DNA of 64,000 bases from Bradyrhizobium rifense (GTDB taxonomy: Bacteria; Pseudomonadota; Alphaproteobacteria; Rhizobiales; Xanthobacteraceae), in the NCBI RefSeq assembly GCF_008123425.1, contig NZ_VSSS01000042.1, positions 125,360-189,359 on the forward strand, in the 5' to 3' direction. Each line of letters opens with the position of its first letter. Position 1 is the stretch's first letter. The notes beneath the pieces were generated by a model. The model did no database searches, was not told the origin of the DNA, and worked only from the letters and a program-made list of their open reading frames with translations. The position numbers were made by a program, and so were the translations under genes. Positions 16,445 to 26,074 of this stretch are shown piece after piece.

Positions 16445-17800
16445 ATGGCTTTTAAGACTCCCGAGCGTCTCAGCGCCCTTCGGCTGACCGGAGCGCCAGC
16501 GGCCATGACGATCTATCTTGCCTTGACCGTGCTGGCCTTTCGTTTCGGCCCGTGGCCCTGGCCAGTGCAACAGCCGGGATACCTTTACCTCTATCTCACA
16601 GCGGCCATCGCCCTGTTCTTCACCGGGGCAATCGGCGGCGCCTTCGCATCCATCCCGTGGCGGTCGCCCATCGCAAGTCATCGAGAAGCTGCAACGATCA
16701 AGGTTGCGATTCTGCTCATGGTTCTCAGTGTGCTGATGTTGTCGGAGGCGCGAACCGACTCGCTCCTACCACCGGTCTCGCTTCAACTGTCGCTCGCGAA
16801 CTACAACTACGATATCTTCGTTGCGAGGAATTTCACACGAGGATGGTGGACCTACTTCGAATACGCGTTCGCCCTGCTCAGCCCGTTCTTCTTTCTGGCG
16901 CTGACCGGAGCAATTCAGCATTGTCGTCAGCTGGGGTGGCCCTACCGGATTGCGTATATCTTCGCCTGTGTCACTTATCTCCTGATCTACACGCACATCG
17001 GCGTTAATCGCGGTCTCTTCCAATTGTCGGTGCTGCTGCCACTGACCTTTGGGCTATGTTACGCCTTTTCGGGACTGACCTCGCGCCGCACGATCTGGAT
17101 CTTGATCTCCTCCGCGGTCGTTGGCATCGCATTGTTCCTGTGGATCTTCGTTTTCTTCATTTCATTCCGCGATCCAGCATCCAACGTAGGCCACTTCACG
17201 CCATTGAATCTTGACGCGCAGAGATCCGGAGCGATCTATGCAATGCTGCCGCCGGCGCTGTACCCGGGCTACGAGACGGTCACGCGATATCTCGGCGTCG
17301 GCTACTATGGACTTTCTCTCGCGCTGGCAGAAACCGACTATGGACTCGGGTGGGGACTCACCAATTCCCTGCTCGTCTTGAGGAAGGCCAAGGTTCTCCT
17401 CGGCGACAGCTGGTACTTCCATACGCTTCTTCCGGTCATCGAAAAGAAGTACGATTGGAGCCTCTGGTCAACTTGGCACTCCGCGTTCGCGTGGTTCATC
17501 TCGGATTTCGGCGTGTCCGGTTCGTTGATCGTCGTTCTGATGATTGGTGTCCTTTATGGCCTGGTGTGGCGCAATCTTTTGATGACGGGATCCGTCGTTG
17601 CCCTGGCCTTGTTCTATCTGCTGAACACGATGGTGTTTTATTTTCCGGCCAACAATCAACTGCTGCAGTCGGCCGACACGTTTTTCGGCTTCCTGGTTCT
17701 GTTCCTGATTTTCGTTGCCGGTTTTTTCCAACTGAATCTCATCAGAACGTCACCCTCAGCGACCACCGTTTTCGATCAGCCTTCCAAGGATCGGTTTTAG
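16445..17800 (+). CDS. O-antigen/EPS polymerase-like membrane protein (Wzy-type)
   Basis: 451 residues with about ten to twelve hydrophobic segments and a long external loop (about 240-350) rich in Tyr, Trp and charged residues. That topology is usual for Wzy polymerases, which show little sequence conservation. Genes on either side encode a glycosyltransferase and a Wzx-like flippase, supporting the call. It would join lipid-linked repeat units on the periplasmic side. A second protein of similar design is at 26982-28286, so one of them may be a ligase or a membrane transferase. Confidence 0.65.
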   Translation: MAFKTPERLSALRLTGAPAAMTIYLALTVLAFRFGPWPWPVQQPGYLYLYLTAAIALFFTGAIGGAFASIPWRSPIASHREAATIKVAILLMVLSVLMLSEARTDSLLPPVSLQLSLANYNYDIFVARNFTRGWWTYFEYAFALLSPFFFLALTGAIQHCRQLGWPYRIAYIFACVTYLLIYTHIGVNRGLFQLSVLLPLTFGLCYAFSGLTSRRTIWILISSAVVGIALFLWIFVFFISFRDPASNVGHFTPLNLDAQRSGAIYAMLPPALYPGYETVTRYLGVGYYGLSLALAETDYGLGWGLTNSLLVLRKAKVLLGDSWYFHTLLPVIEKKYDWSLWSTWHSAFAWFISDFGVSGSLIVVLMIGVLYGLVWRNLLMTGSVVALALFYLLNTMVFYFPANNQLLQSADTFFGFLVLFLIFVAGFFQLNLIRTSPSATTVFDQPSKDRF

Positions 17801-17827
17801 CCAGCCTCCGTGCGACGTCAGGGCAAG

Positions 17828-19255
17828 ATGTCGACAGCATGGACAACGGATCATAGAGATGCAGCCGTGACCTTCTTACGCACACGCCCGACGGACGGAC
17901 CTTCGGGTGGCGGAAATGCGGGCCGATCCGGCGGCATGGCCATGGCAGGCAAAGTCTTCCAACTCGCGACCGGCGTCGGAATTGGCCTGCTGCTTCCGCT
18001 CAGCCTGAGTTTGCACGACGTCGGCCTGTTCTTTTTCGTCCAGGCCATTGTCAACGTCAGCGTTGTCCTCGCTCAATTGGGACTGCCCGTGACGATCCCC
18101 GGAATCGTCTCACACGCGATGGCGGTTGGAGACACGGGACGAGCCCGGATTGTCGCCATCGAAACGATCAAGATGTCCGTTATCTCCGGCCTGGCTGTCG
18201 GATGCCTGGTCGGAATTTGTGCGTTCGCTTTCGGCCCGGCTGCCAACGCATTGAGCCCACAGATCTGGAGTCTCGTTCCGCTCATCATTCCCATGATTGC
18301 GGCCGGCGCTCTGCTTGGCGTGCTGGCAGAACTCCATCGCGCACTCTACGGCATGGTGGCCGCTTCGTTCCTGCCCGCCTTTCAGGGGCTGATCGTCAGC
18401 GCCTATCTCGTGTTTGCGCTCACTTTCAGAATCCCCATGTCCATCTCGCACCTTCTGACCGCCAGCGTGCTCGCGGCTATAGCCGGGATCGCGCTCGGAC
18501 TGGTGCAATTGGGGCGAATGATGCGTCCGTGGCAACGGGTACCGCCGGCGCCCCGGTCAGACATCCTCGCAGAAAGCTGGCCAAATCTCGTAACGACCAT
18601 AAGTTTCGTTGCTGCGTCCCAGCTCGACATTTGGGTCGTGGGACTAGGCGGCCACCCTGCAGACGTCGCCTGCTACGGATTGGCTCTGAGAATAGGGGGC
18701 CTGTTCGCGGTCCCGCTCACGATCGTATCGCTCACGATCCTGCCCCATATCGTCACCAACTGGGCACAGCATCGTCGCTTGTACTTGCAGTGGCTGCTAA
18801 CCCTCTCGGCGACTGGAGCGACCTTTGCAGCACTCGTTGGATTTGTCCTGTTCGCTGGCGTCGGGCGAAGTCTGATATTGGCGATCTGGGGAGAGGCGTA
18901 TGCGCCGGCCTTCGGTGCCGCGCTCATCCTGGGTCTCGGCCAAGTCATGTTTTCGGCGGGCGGCGTTGCCGGTTACGCGCTTATTCTCCTGGGCAGGCAG
19001 AAAGCCGCAATGGTCATCACGTTGATCATCGCGAGCGTCACGGTGCCCCTGGCCGCCTGGGCCATGTTCACTTTCGGGATTTTGGGCGTTGCGACCGTAT
19101 ATGCCGCAAGTTCGACCGTGCAAGCGCTGGCCAATGTCCTTCTCGTCCGCAACTTTTTCGGACTCGCCGCGAATGCAAGGTTGATAAATCCCTTGCGCGT
19201 CGGTCGGCTGTTGTCTCACACGCCGAAAAGCTTGCGAAAGTCGTTGCCGGAATGA
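17828..19255 (+). CDS. Wzx-like polysaccharide flippase (MATE/MOP superfamily)
   Basis: 475 residues from ATG 17828, preceded by CAGGGCAAG; GTG 17810 is an alternative start. About 35 polar residues precede roughly fourteen hydrophobic segments spread evenly over the protein, the MOP flippase layout. The final residues are basic. The protein would move undecaprenyl-linked repeat units across the inner membrane. It follows the Wzy-like gene closely on the same strand, as in many O-antigen clusters. A second flippase-like gene is at 50680-52260. Confidence 0.82.
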   Translation: MSTAWTTDHRDAAVTFLRTRPTDGPSGGGNAGRSGGMAMAGKVFQLATGVGIGLLLPLSLSLHDVGLFFFVQAIVNVSVVLAQLGLPVTIPGIVSHAMAVGDTGRARIVAIETIKMSVISGLAVGCLVGICAFAFGPAANALSPQIWSLVPLIIPMIAAGALLGVLAELHRALYGMVAASFLPAFQGLIVSAYLVFALTFRIPMSISHLLTASVLAAIAGIALGLVQLGRMMRPWQRVPPAPRSDILAESWPNLVTTISFVAASQLDIWVVGLGGHPADVACYGLALRIGGLFAVPLTIVSLTILPHIVTNWAQHRRLYLQWLLTLSATGATFAALVGFVLFAGVGRSLILAIWGEAYAPAFGAALILGLGQVMFSAGGVAGYALILLGRQKAAMVITLIIASVTVPLAAWAMFTFGILGVATVYAASSTVQALANVLLVRNFFGLAANARLINPLRVGRLLSHTPKSLRKSLPE

Positions 19256-19371
19256 CGACGGGATTCAGAGTGTCAACGAAGGCGGCGGCAATCCTGTCGT
19301 CCGCCTTGAGGCTCGCACCGCAAGCGACCGGCCAATTGCCCGGCCGAACTGTTTCTGGTAGTCGTGCGCCC

Positions 19372-19796
19372 ATGCAATCGTGGACGCTCTCGAGGACGAT
19401 AGTGCTAGGGCTGGGGCTGCTGGCACTGTATTTTCCGGTCGCCATCTACCTGAAATATTCGTACTCGCCGCCGCCGGAACAGCTGTTTATTCGGACCTTC
19501 ATGCTCCCGCCATTCACAAAGGTTGACGGCGATGGGCATGCGTATAGGCATCAACGGCATACATCGCGTCGCTTGACGCGCTCGCTGACTCCGCCGACAT
19601 CAAGGCCAGGTCTCCGATCTTGATCTACGAAAACGATAAGCCGATCGGGCCTGCGCACAGCTCGCACGAGGACATCGAAAAGATCCGCAAGGGACGATTT
19701 TCGCATTGGCGAGGAATGGGAATCATTTTCTCTGCAAGCGATATCACCGACCCGAACACAAACGGCAGGCGGTATACCATCGTTGTGCCGAAGTGA
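19372..19796 (+). pseudogene. small membrane-anchored protein gene broken by a frameshift
   Basis: From ATG 19372 the frame encodes a hydrophobic helix (TIVLGLGLLALYFPVAIYLK) and then FTKVDGDGHAY, after which the frame loses sense and ends at 19623. A different frame picks up at about 19560 with YIASLDALADSADIK and continues through SPILIYENDKPIG to MGIIFSASDITDPNTNGRRY and TIVVPK, stopping at 19796. Joined, the halves make one protein of about 140 residues. The junction (about 19540-19560) contains repeated GGCAT units, so a small tandem insertion could be the cause. Function is unknown; it lies between the flippase and the WbuB-like gene. A sequencing error is not excluded. Confidence 0.7.
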
Positions 19797-19887
19797 GATC
19801 GCAAGGGCCGCAGTGCCGGTAAGTATCGCTGGTCCGGCCCGCGACGTCCTCATCGAAGATGAGCTCCGACGGCCGCAGCCGCTCACG

Positions 19888-21129
19888 TCAACGCGCCTCC
19901 CGCTTCCCGCCACCCGAATTGCGCAATTCGGACAACCAGCTGACGAGCTTGTCGATCTGATTCTTGCGATCGAATTCGGCGGTTGCAAGATCGCGTCCGC
20001 GCTCGCCCATCGCGCGCCTCTCATCCGGCGTCAATCCCGCAAGCTGCACGACCGCATCGGCGAGTCCTTTCGCATCACTGGCAGCGCAGACGAGACCGGC
20101 TCCCGCCTGCTGGACCAGTGCCGCTCCCTCGCCGTTCATCATGGCGAGAACTGGAACACCTGCGGCGAGGTAAGTCTGCAGCTTGGCGGGGATCGTCGAG
20201 GACAACACGGAGTCCGGCTTCAACGAGACGAGCAATGCATCAGCGTGGCTGAAAAATGACGGCATTCGCTCGACTGCAAACCGTCCAAGCATCAAAACCG
20301 CATCACCAAGACCGCGACGACCGATCTCGGAAGCGACCCAATCCGACATGCGGCCGTCGCCAACGAGGACCCAGCGGAATTCCGGGCGGCCGCCCAAATG
20401 CTCGGCGGCGTCGAGAATTGCGGGAAAGTCTTGCGCGTCGCCGATGTTGCCGGCGAACATCACCGTGAATTTGCCATGCGCAGGCGGAACCTCGGGCGCC
20501 GCAGCCTGATCGCGCGCCCCATAGATCAGTTCAGCCCAGTTGGGAAAGTAGACGATGCGCTCCGGATGATCGCAATTGCCGGCGATCCGCGGAACAAAGC
20601 TGCGCGACTGCGCCAGGATCAGATCGCAACGATTGTATATGAACCGGACCAAACGACCAATCAGCGCCAGCAACCGGGGCGATGTCACTGCGCCGACGGC
20701 AGAGAGCGTTTCAGGCCACAGGTCCTGCACCCAGAAAGCCATCGGCACCCGGCGCAGCCGACGTAACAGGATCGCCGGAATGCCGACCGTGACCGGAGAC
20801 GGCTCGAACACAAAGATGCAATCGAATGGCGTCGATCGGAGCTTGATCGGGCCGAGAACGGTCGCGGTCACGACGAAGCTTAGATAGTTCAGCAATAGCC
20901 CGGGTCCGGCGGATCGTGCCAGCAGAGGGACGCGCAAGATCCGCGCACCCTTGTGCCGCTCGTACCGCTCGGGCGCAGCGTAGAAATCGGCAAATCCGCT
21001 GCGATTGGGGTAGCTCGGCGTCCCGGTCAGGATCGTGACCTCGTGACCTCGCGCCACGAGATCTTCCACGAGATCGTTGATCTTGAAATTTTCCGGCCAA
21101 AAGTACTGGCTGACGACAAGCAACTTCAA
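19888..21129 (-). CDS. WbuB-like glycosyltransferase family 4 (N-acetyl-L-fucosamine transferase type)
   Basis: 413 residues. The N-terminus VVSQYFWPENFKINDL is highly characteristic of the WbuB group, and the body has the GT-B donor domain (MFAGNIGDAQDFPAIL; KLQTYLAAGVPVLAMMNG). The start is TTG at 21129, required because no ATG is in frame nearby. WbuB transfers L-FucNAc in E. coli O26. Here the gene is 61 bases after the FnlC-like epimerase gene and close to the FnlA-like gene, so FucNAc or a related L-sugar is the expected donor. An internal hydrophobic patch near 90-115 may sit on the membrane. Confidence 0.85.
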   Translation of the reverse strand: MKLLVVSQYFWPENFKINDLVEDLVARGHEVTILTGTPSYPNRSGFADFYAAPERYERHKGARILRVPLLARSAGPGLLLNYLSFVVTATVLGPIKLRSTPFDCIFVFEPSPVTVGIPAILLRRLRRVPMAFWVQDLWPETLSAVGAVTSPRLLALIGRLVRFIYNRCDLILAQSRSFVPRIAGNCDHPERIVYFPNWAELIYGARDQAAAPEVPPAHGKFTVMFAGNIGDAQDFPAILDAAEHLGGRPEFRWVLVGDGRMSDWVASEIGRRGLGDAVLMLGRFAVERMPSFFSHADALLVSLKPDSVLSSTIPAKLQTYLAAGVPVLAMMNGEGAALVQQAGAGLVCAASDAKGLADAVVQLAGLTPDERRAMGERGRDLATAEFDRKNQIDKLVSWLSELRNSGGGKREAR

Positions 21130-21190
21130 GGAGCACCAATCCAGGCTATCTTACGGTGCGGACGACGGGCGGCGTCCGGCGCGATGTCTT

Positions 21191-22330
21191 CTAACGATTC
21201 GTTCTCCAGACAACCCTGTGGACGTAGTCGGTGTAGCTGTGAATGATGCGAACGACCTTGTCGGACACGTTCGGCGTCGCATAGTCGGATACGATCTGCA
21301 GGGCGCGATCGGCGCCGCGCTCCCGCGCATCGAGGATCGCAATTCCTTGCATGACACGATCCACGTCGAGGCCGACCATCATCGCGGTCCCCTCCTCCAT
21401 GCCTTCGGGACGCTCGTGTGCCTCTCGAATGTTCAGCGCCGGGAGATCGAGAATCGACGCTTCCTCGGTGATGGTGCCGCTGTCTGAAAGTACGGCGCGG
21501 GCTCCGATCTGCAGATTGACGTAGTCGCTGAATCCAAGCGGCTTCAGCAGCTGGACTTCCGGCCGGAACGACATGCCCCTCGCGTCGATCCGCTTCTGGG
21601 TGCGCGGATGGGTTGAGACGATGACCGGCAGGTTGAACTGCGCGGCAACCGCATTGAGCATCTCCCGGAGCTTTGCGAAGTTCGTCTCGGAATCGACGTT
21701 CTCTTCCCGGTGCGCGCTAACCACGAAATACCGGCCGGTCTCCAGCCCGAGCCGCGCCTGTACACCGGAAGCATCGATCTGTGGACGGTAGTGCTCCAGC
21801 ACCTCGAACATCGGGCTGCCGGTCTTGATGACGCGGTCGGGCGCCAATCCCTCGCGGAGCAGATAGTCGCGGGCGATGGTCGAATAAGTGAGGTTGATAT
21901 CCGCGGTGTGATCGACGATCCGTCGATTGATCTCCTCCGGCACGCGGTCGTCGAAGCTGCGGTTGCCCGCTTCCATGTGAAAGATCGGAATCCTGCGACG
22001 CTTGGCGGCGATCACCGCAAGGCTGCTGTTCGTGTCGCCGAGGATAAGTAGCGCTTCGGGGCCCCGCTCCGCCAGGACCCGGTCCGTTGCGATGATGACG
22101 TTGCCGATCGTCTCGGCCGCCGTCGCACCTGCGGCTCCGAGAAAAACGTCCGGCTTGCGGATGCCGAGATCATCGAAGAAGATCTGATTCAGCTCGTAGT
22201 CGTAGTTCTGTCCAGTATGGACCAGCGTGTGATCGCAAAATTGATCGAGCTTGGCGATGACGCGCGACAGCCGAATGATTTCCGGTCTGGTGCCGATTAC
22301 AGTAAGTACTTTCAGCTTGCCGGCAGTCAT
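21191..22330 (-). CDS. FnlC/WbjD-like UDP-N-acetyl sugar 2-epimerase (WecB family)
   Basis: 379 residues, full length. The N-terminal VIGTRPEIIRLSRVIAKLD, HTGQNYDYELNQIFFDDLG, HMEAGNRSFDDRVPEEINRR and SDSGTITEEASI motifs are those of non-hydrolysing 2-epimerases. NYDYELN and GNRSFDDRVPEE match the FnlC/CapG subgroup better than WecB as I recall them. FnlC converts the L-talo sugar nucleotide to UDP-L-FucNAc. ATG 22330. It is flanked by the WbuB-like and FnlA-like genes, but the FnlB reductase gene normally lying between FnlA and FnlC is absent from the 104-base gap. Confidence 0.88.
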   Translation of the reverse strand: MTAGKLKVLTVIGTRPEIIRLSRVIAKLDQFCDHTLVHTGQNYDYELNQIFFDDLGIRKPDVFLGAAGATAAETIGNVIIATDRVLAERGPEALLILGDTNSSLAVIAAKRRRIPIFHMEAGNRSFDDRVPEEINRRIVDHTADINLTYSTIARDYLLREGLAPDRVIKTGSPMFEVLEHYRPQIDASGVQARLGLETGRYFVVSAHREENVDSETNFAKLREMLNAVAAQFNLPVIVSTHPRTQKRIDARGMSFRPEVQLLKPLGFSDYVNLQIGARAVLSDSGTITEEASILDLPALNIREAHERPEGMEEGTAMMVGLDVDRVMQGIAILDARERGADRALQIVSDYATPNVSDKVVRIIHSYTDYVHRVVWRTNR

Positions 22331-22434
22331 GAACCCGACATCCTACATCTCATCCGTCTCAACCCGGTGACCATCCGCCGGTTACGAGCAGCAAAGGCGC
22401 GCGTGCCCAGCCGCGTCGGATTTGCGCCGCTTCG

Positions 22435-23469
22435 TCATCCTTCGTTGACGGGTGTGCGGCCTGCAACGACCGTGCGGATGTAATCAAGGCTGTTGAGCAA
22501 CTTGATCATGCCGGCGACATCAAGGCGCTCGGTATTGTGCGAATTGTAATCCTCGCTGCGCGAGATCTGCGTTTCGCCCTCTTCGAAAAACTTGGTGTAG
22601 TTCAGATCGCGCAAATCAGGCGGAACACGGTAGTAGAGATCGAGATCCTGCGCACTGGCGCGCTCCTCCCGGCTGAGCAGCGTTTCGTACAGCTTCTCCC
22701 CGTGACGGGTCCCGATGATCTGGATTGGGTGATTGGGCCGATCGAGAACCTTCACCATCGCCTTGGCAAGCACTTCGATCGTCGCGGCCGGAGCCTTCTG
22801 GACAAAGATGTCGCCGTTGTCGCCGTGTTCGAACGCATAGAGCACGAGATCCACTGCGTCGCCGAGCGACATCATGAAGCGCGTCATGTTCGGATCGGTG
22901 ATGGTGATGGGCTTGCCGGCGAGGATCTGATCAACGAACAACGGAATGACCGAGCCGCGCGAGGCCATCACGTTGCCGTAGCGCGTGCCGCAAATCACCG
23001 TCGATCGCGCATCGAGGTTGCGCGACTTGGCGACCATGACCTTTTCCATCAGCGCCTTGGATATTCCCATCGCGTTGATCGGGTACACGGCCTTGTCGGT
23101 CGAGAGGCAGACGATACGCCTGACATTGGACGCAATCGCCGCTTCGAGCACATTCTCCGTTCCCACGACGTTGGTCTTGACTGCCTCCATGGGATGGAAC
23201 TCGCAGGACGGAACCTGCTTCAGCGCGGCGGCATGGAACACGAAATCAGCGCCGCGCATCGGGCCAAGAAGACTCGAATAGTCACGGACATCGCCAAGAT
23301 AGAACTTGAGCTTGTCGGAATTGTAGAATTTGCGCTGATCGTCCTGTTTCTTCTCATCACGGCTGAAAATGCGAATTTCGCGAATTGCCGACGAGAGAAA
23401 GCGACGCAACACTGCGTTACCAAAAGACCCGGTGCCACCCGTGATGAGCAAGCATTTGTCTTCGAACAT
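22435..23469 (-). CDS. FnlA/CapE/WbjB-like UDP-GlcNAc 4,6-dehydratase/5-epimerase
   Basis: 344 residues from ATG 23469 (MFEDKCLLITGG), the same length as E. coli FnlA; the extra leader in frame is not conserved. Motifs: Rossmann TGGTGSFGNA, FSRDEKKQDDQRK, AALKQVPSCEFHP, STDKAVYPINAMGISK (here the usual SDR Tyr is Met, as in this subfamily), GTRYGNVMASRGSV and a C-terminal EDYNSHNTERLDV. It is a soluble SDR that makes UDP-2-acetamido-2,6-dideoxy-L-arabino-hexos-4-ulose from UDP-GlcNAc, the first step to L-FucNAc or L-QuiNAc. Confidence 0.9.
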   Translation of the reverse strand: MFEDKCLLITGGTGSFGNAVLRRFLSSAIREIRIFSRDEKKQDDQRKFYNSDKLKFYLGDVRDYSSLLGPMRGADFVFHAAALKQVPSCEFHPMEAVKTNVVGTENVLEAAIASNVRRIVCLSTDKAVYPINAMGISKALMEKVMVAKSRNLDARSTVICGTRYGNVMASRGSVIPLFVDQILAGKPITITDPNMTRFMMSLGDAVDLVLYAFEHGDNGDIFVQKAPAATIEVLAKAMVKVLDRPNHPIQIIGTRHGEKLYETLLSREERASAQDLDLYYRVPPDLRDLNYTKFFEEGETQISRSEDYNSHNTERLDVAGMIKLLNSLDYIRTVVAGRTPVNEG

Positions 23470-23658
23470 CGACGTCCCTAAGCGATCTATCAAAGTTGGC
23501 GGTGCTGCGAGCAGCTCGCAGTCCGACGCACCCCGGCCTTCCGGAAACTGCTACAGAACCCCCCGCTCTTCCGCAACCGCCGATTGCCTTCATATCAGGC
23601 AGATACGGGGATTAAACACAAATTAGGGCCGTGAAACGCCTGGTTTGAGCGAATCCGA

Positions 23659-23679
23659 GCCGAATTTGGCCAAATCGGC
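23659..23679. promoter_or_regulatory. near-perfect palindrome upstream of the fnlA-like gene
   Basis: TTTGGCCAAA is a perfect ten-base core, extended by GCCGA and TCGGC with one unpaired A. It lies 190 bases upstream of the FnlA-like start and 38 bases after the stop of the large membrane protein, all on the minus strand. It may be an operator or a weak Rho-dependent 3' hairpin; no U-run follows. Confidence 0.35.
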
Positions 23680-23716
23680 ACATGAGCCTTCGGCATCACT
23701 GTCGCCCGTCGACCTC

Positions 23717-25780
23717 TCAATTGGTCTCCAATGTAGAGAATCCCCCAAAGGCACGATGCAAGGGTCGGTTCTGCCATCCCGGGGCAAGTGCAGCCTCGAG
23801 CATCATCGGAAGCTTCATTGGCCCGATCACTCTCTCAGCCTTGACAAGACACGCCGAATATTCGGCGGGAAGTTGGATCTCGGACAGATATTGGGTCGGC
23901 CGATAGAACGCCGGCAACAGTACCGTGCTGAACGAGACCCGGTCCTGCGGAAGGTCCACCGGGATGTTCTGATCGAGAGGTTGCCATATGCCCTCGCGCC
24001 TCGCGTATTGAAGTGAAACCGTCACCCTGCCCGGCCGGCAGTTCCCTCCGCCGAAGGTCAGAAGGATACGGTCTCCGGCAGCCCGCACATCCCATTGCAG
24101 GCCTTGTTCGGCAAGTTTGGGGGTCATGCTGTCCGGGGCACTCTCGACAAGCGCGCGATGTCTGTCGGGCAACGGCAGGCCGAAGACCGCCGTTTCGCTC
24201 GTGGACGATTTTGAGACGAGGGCTATCGGCTCTCTCGGCTTCGCCAGCAAGGCTTCGAATTGATGCTGCAGGACCCGATCTTGATACATCGCCATACCAG
24301 CGTAGACCAAGATCAGTCCGACGAACGCGATCGCGGCAACGGTCAAGAAGCAAGGCAAAACACCGCGAAGCCGCGACCATTCAAAGGGAACGCTGAAAAA
24401 AGAGAGAACCGCCAGGACCCAGACGAACTCGAGCTGAAAGACATGCCGAACCGAAAACTGCACCACCGGATATGTCAAAAGCGCGCCGAACATCAGGAAC
24501 AGAGCGAATGCCTCGCGCGGCCTCACGGCCGCCTCTCGCCAGAAGAACGCGACAAATCCTGTCACACATATGATCGCAACCAATGGGTTCGCGAGTCGAT
24601 CGTAGAGCCGGTTCAGCAAGCGCGCGATCCGCGGGGCCGCACGCACCGGAACACCTGGATCCAGATTGATACGCCCGGGCGCGACGAGGCGCGGAAACAG
24701 AACCACCCAGGCGGCGGATTTCAGCGCTTGCGTTGTCACATCGCCGGCAAAGTATGGAAGCCAACCGAGCACGTAAGAACCGGATCGTGTCGCAGCCTGG
24801 GAAACCGTGTGGCCAAGCTTGCCCTCTCCCGCATCCCAGTTCGGATCAGCGGGACGCAAGTCCGCAGCGACGGACGACAGCACGATCTCGTCCGAATAAC
24901 GCGCTCCGAGCGAATATGGCACAGGCCCCAAATCCAGATAACTCTGGAATGGATCGGACAGGCCTTGCATCAGCAACGTGCCGGATGCGCCGGCCGTTCC
25001 GACCCCCAACAGCGGCGCGGCAGAAAACAAGGCCGTCGCGACGAAAACGGCGATTGTTGCGACGCCGACTTTCCATCGCTTCGGTCCCCAACCGACCACC
25101 AACGAGATGATTCCGATGGGCAACAGGATGAAAATATCGGAGCGAAAGCCGACTCCCAGGCCGATCGTCACGCCGGAAAGAGCCGCCCACAACAAAGCCA
25201 TGCGCGGCAACTCGGCGCGCATGGTTAGGATCAGAAACGCGATGGCCCAGATGAAGAATGGCGCCTTGGAGAAGTCCCGAAAGTACGGAACCATCGACAG
25301 CATGACCGGCGACAGAGCCAGAAGACCTGCCCCCGCCACAGCGGGCCATCTCGCGAAGAAAAGACGAACCAAGACGAAGCAACCGCACGCATAGGCACCG
25401 ACCAGCGCCGAAACCAGCGGCCAAAGGTTCGCGTAGCGAATTGAAGTCATGCGCCACAAGGCGGAGACCGCCCAACCCAGATAAAGTTGCGCACGAAAGA
25501 ACATGCCGGCCGGCTCTTCCGGCGCGATCCCGATCGTCGCGCAGTCGAACACAGAGCTGCGTCCGAACAGGAAATCGACCATCGGCGGGGGAGTGACCGG
25601 GGAGCGCACGAAGCCGTGACCGCAAGCCGAATAGACCATCTCCGGCATGAACGCCTGATAGAAGTACAGCATACTCGATTGGTGAAGCACGGTGGCGCCC
25701 AGCACCGCACCCAACAGGGCGAATCCCACCCCAAGAAACCAGTCGGGGCGGCCAGGCATCGTCACGTCTTCTCTCGACAT
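23717..25780 (-). CDS. large multi-spanning membrane protein, possible GT39/ArnT-like glycosyltransferase
   Basis: 687 residues from ATG 25780 (ATG 25759 is possible); the 83 in-frame codons upstream look like non-coding composition. The N-terminal two thirds carry ten or more hydrophobic segments, with an acidic or aromatic loop after the first and the loop YFRDFSKAPFFIW, a layout like PMT/ArnT enzymes that use lipid-linked donors. The C-terminal 170 residues are soluble with beta-rich composition, probably periplasmic. No family signature is certain. It is divergent from the methyltransferase gene at 26075 and may modify the glycan on the periplasmic side. Confidence 0.6.
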   Translation of the reverse strand: MSREDVTMPGRPDWFLGVGFALLGAVLGATVLHQSSMLYFYQAFMPEMVYSACGHGFVRSPVTPPPMVDFLFGRSSVFDCATIGIAPEEPAGMFFRAQLYLGWAVSALWRMTSIRYANLWPLVSALVGAYACGCFVLVRLFFARWPAVAGAGLLALSPVMLSMVPYFRDFSKAPFFIWAIAFLILTMRAELPRMALLWAALSGVTIGLGVGFRSDIFILLPIGIISLVVGWGPKRWKVGVATIAVFVATALFSAAPLLGVGTAGASGTLLMQGLSDPFQSYLDLGPVPYSLGARYSDEIVLSSVAADLRPADPNWDAGEGKLGHTVSQAATRSGSYVLGWLPYFAGDVTTQALKSAAWVVLFPRLVAPGRINLDPGVPVRAAPRIARLLNRLYDRLANPLVAIICVTGFVAFFWREAAVRPREAFALFLMFGALLTYPVVQFSVRHVFQLEFVWVLAVLSFFSVPFEWSRLRGVLPCFLTVAAIAFVGLILVYAGMAMYQDRVLQHQFEALLAKPREPIALVSKSSTSETAVFGLPLPDRHRALVESAPDSMTPKLAEQGLQWDVRAAGDRILLTFGGGNCRPGRVTVSLQYARREGIWQPLDQNIPVDLPQDRVSFSTVLLPAFYRPTQYLSEIQLPAEYSACLVKAERVIGPMKLPMMLEAALAPGWQNRPLHRAFGGFSTLETN

Positions 25781-26074
25781 TGTAGGGAGTCTCACAATCG
25801 GGTCGATCCGGTCCGACCTCCGGAACGGTCCGGCGGCAGCACGAGCGAAAATTCGTGACTCGAGGTCGTTTATACGTCCATTGGGGCACCGACAAGTGAG
25901 CGAGGCCAGGTCTCCGCCGCAGACCCGACGGCCCGTTCCGGCAGCATCCGCACGGACATTGGCGAATTCCCCGCCGCGCGGTCCCCGGAAACCAGCATTG
26001 CCTCCCCTTCTACAGCGACTGGCTTTCAAGTACTGTCGGCACTTCTATTCCCGACATCCCGGCTGGAGTTGTAA

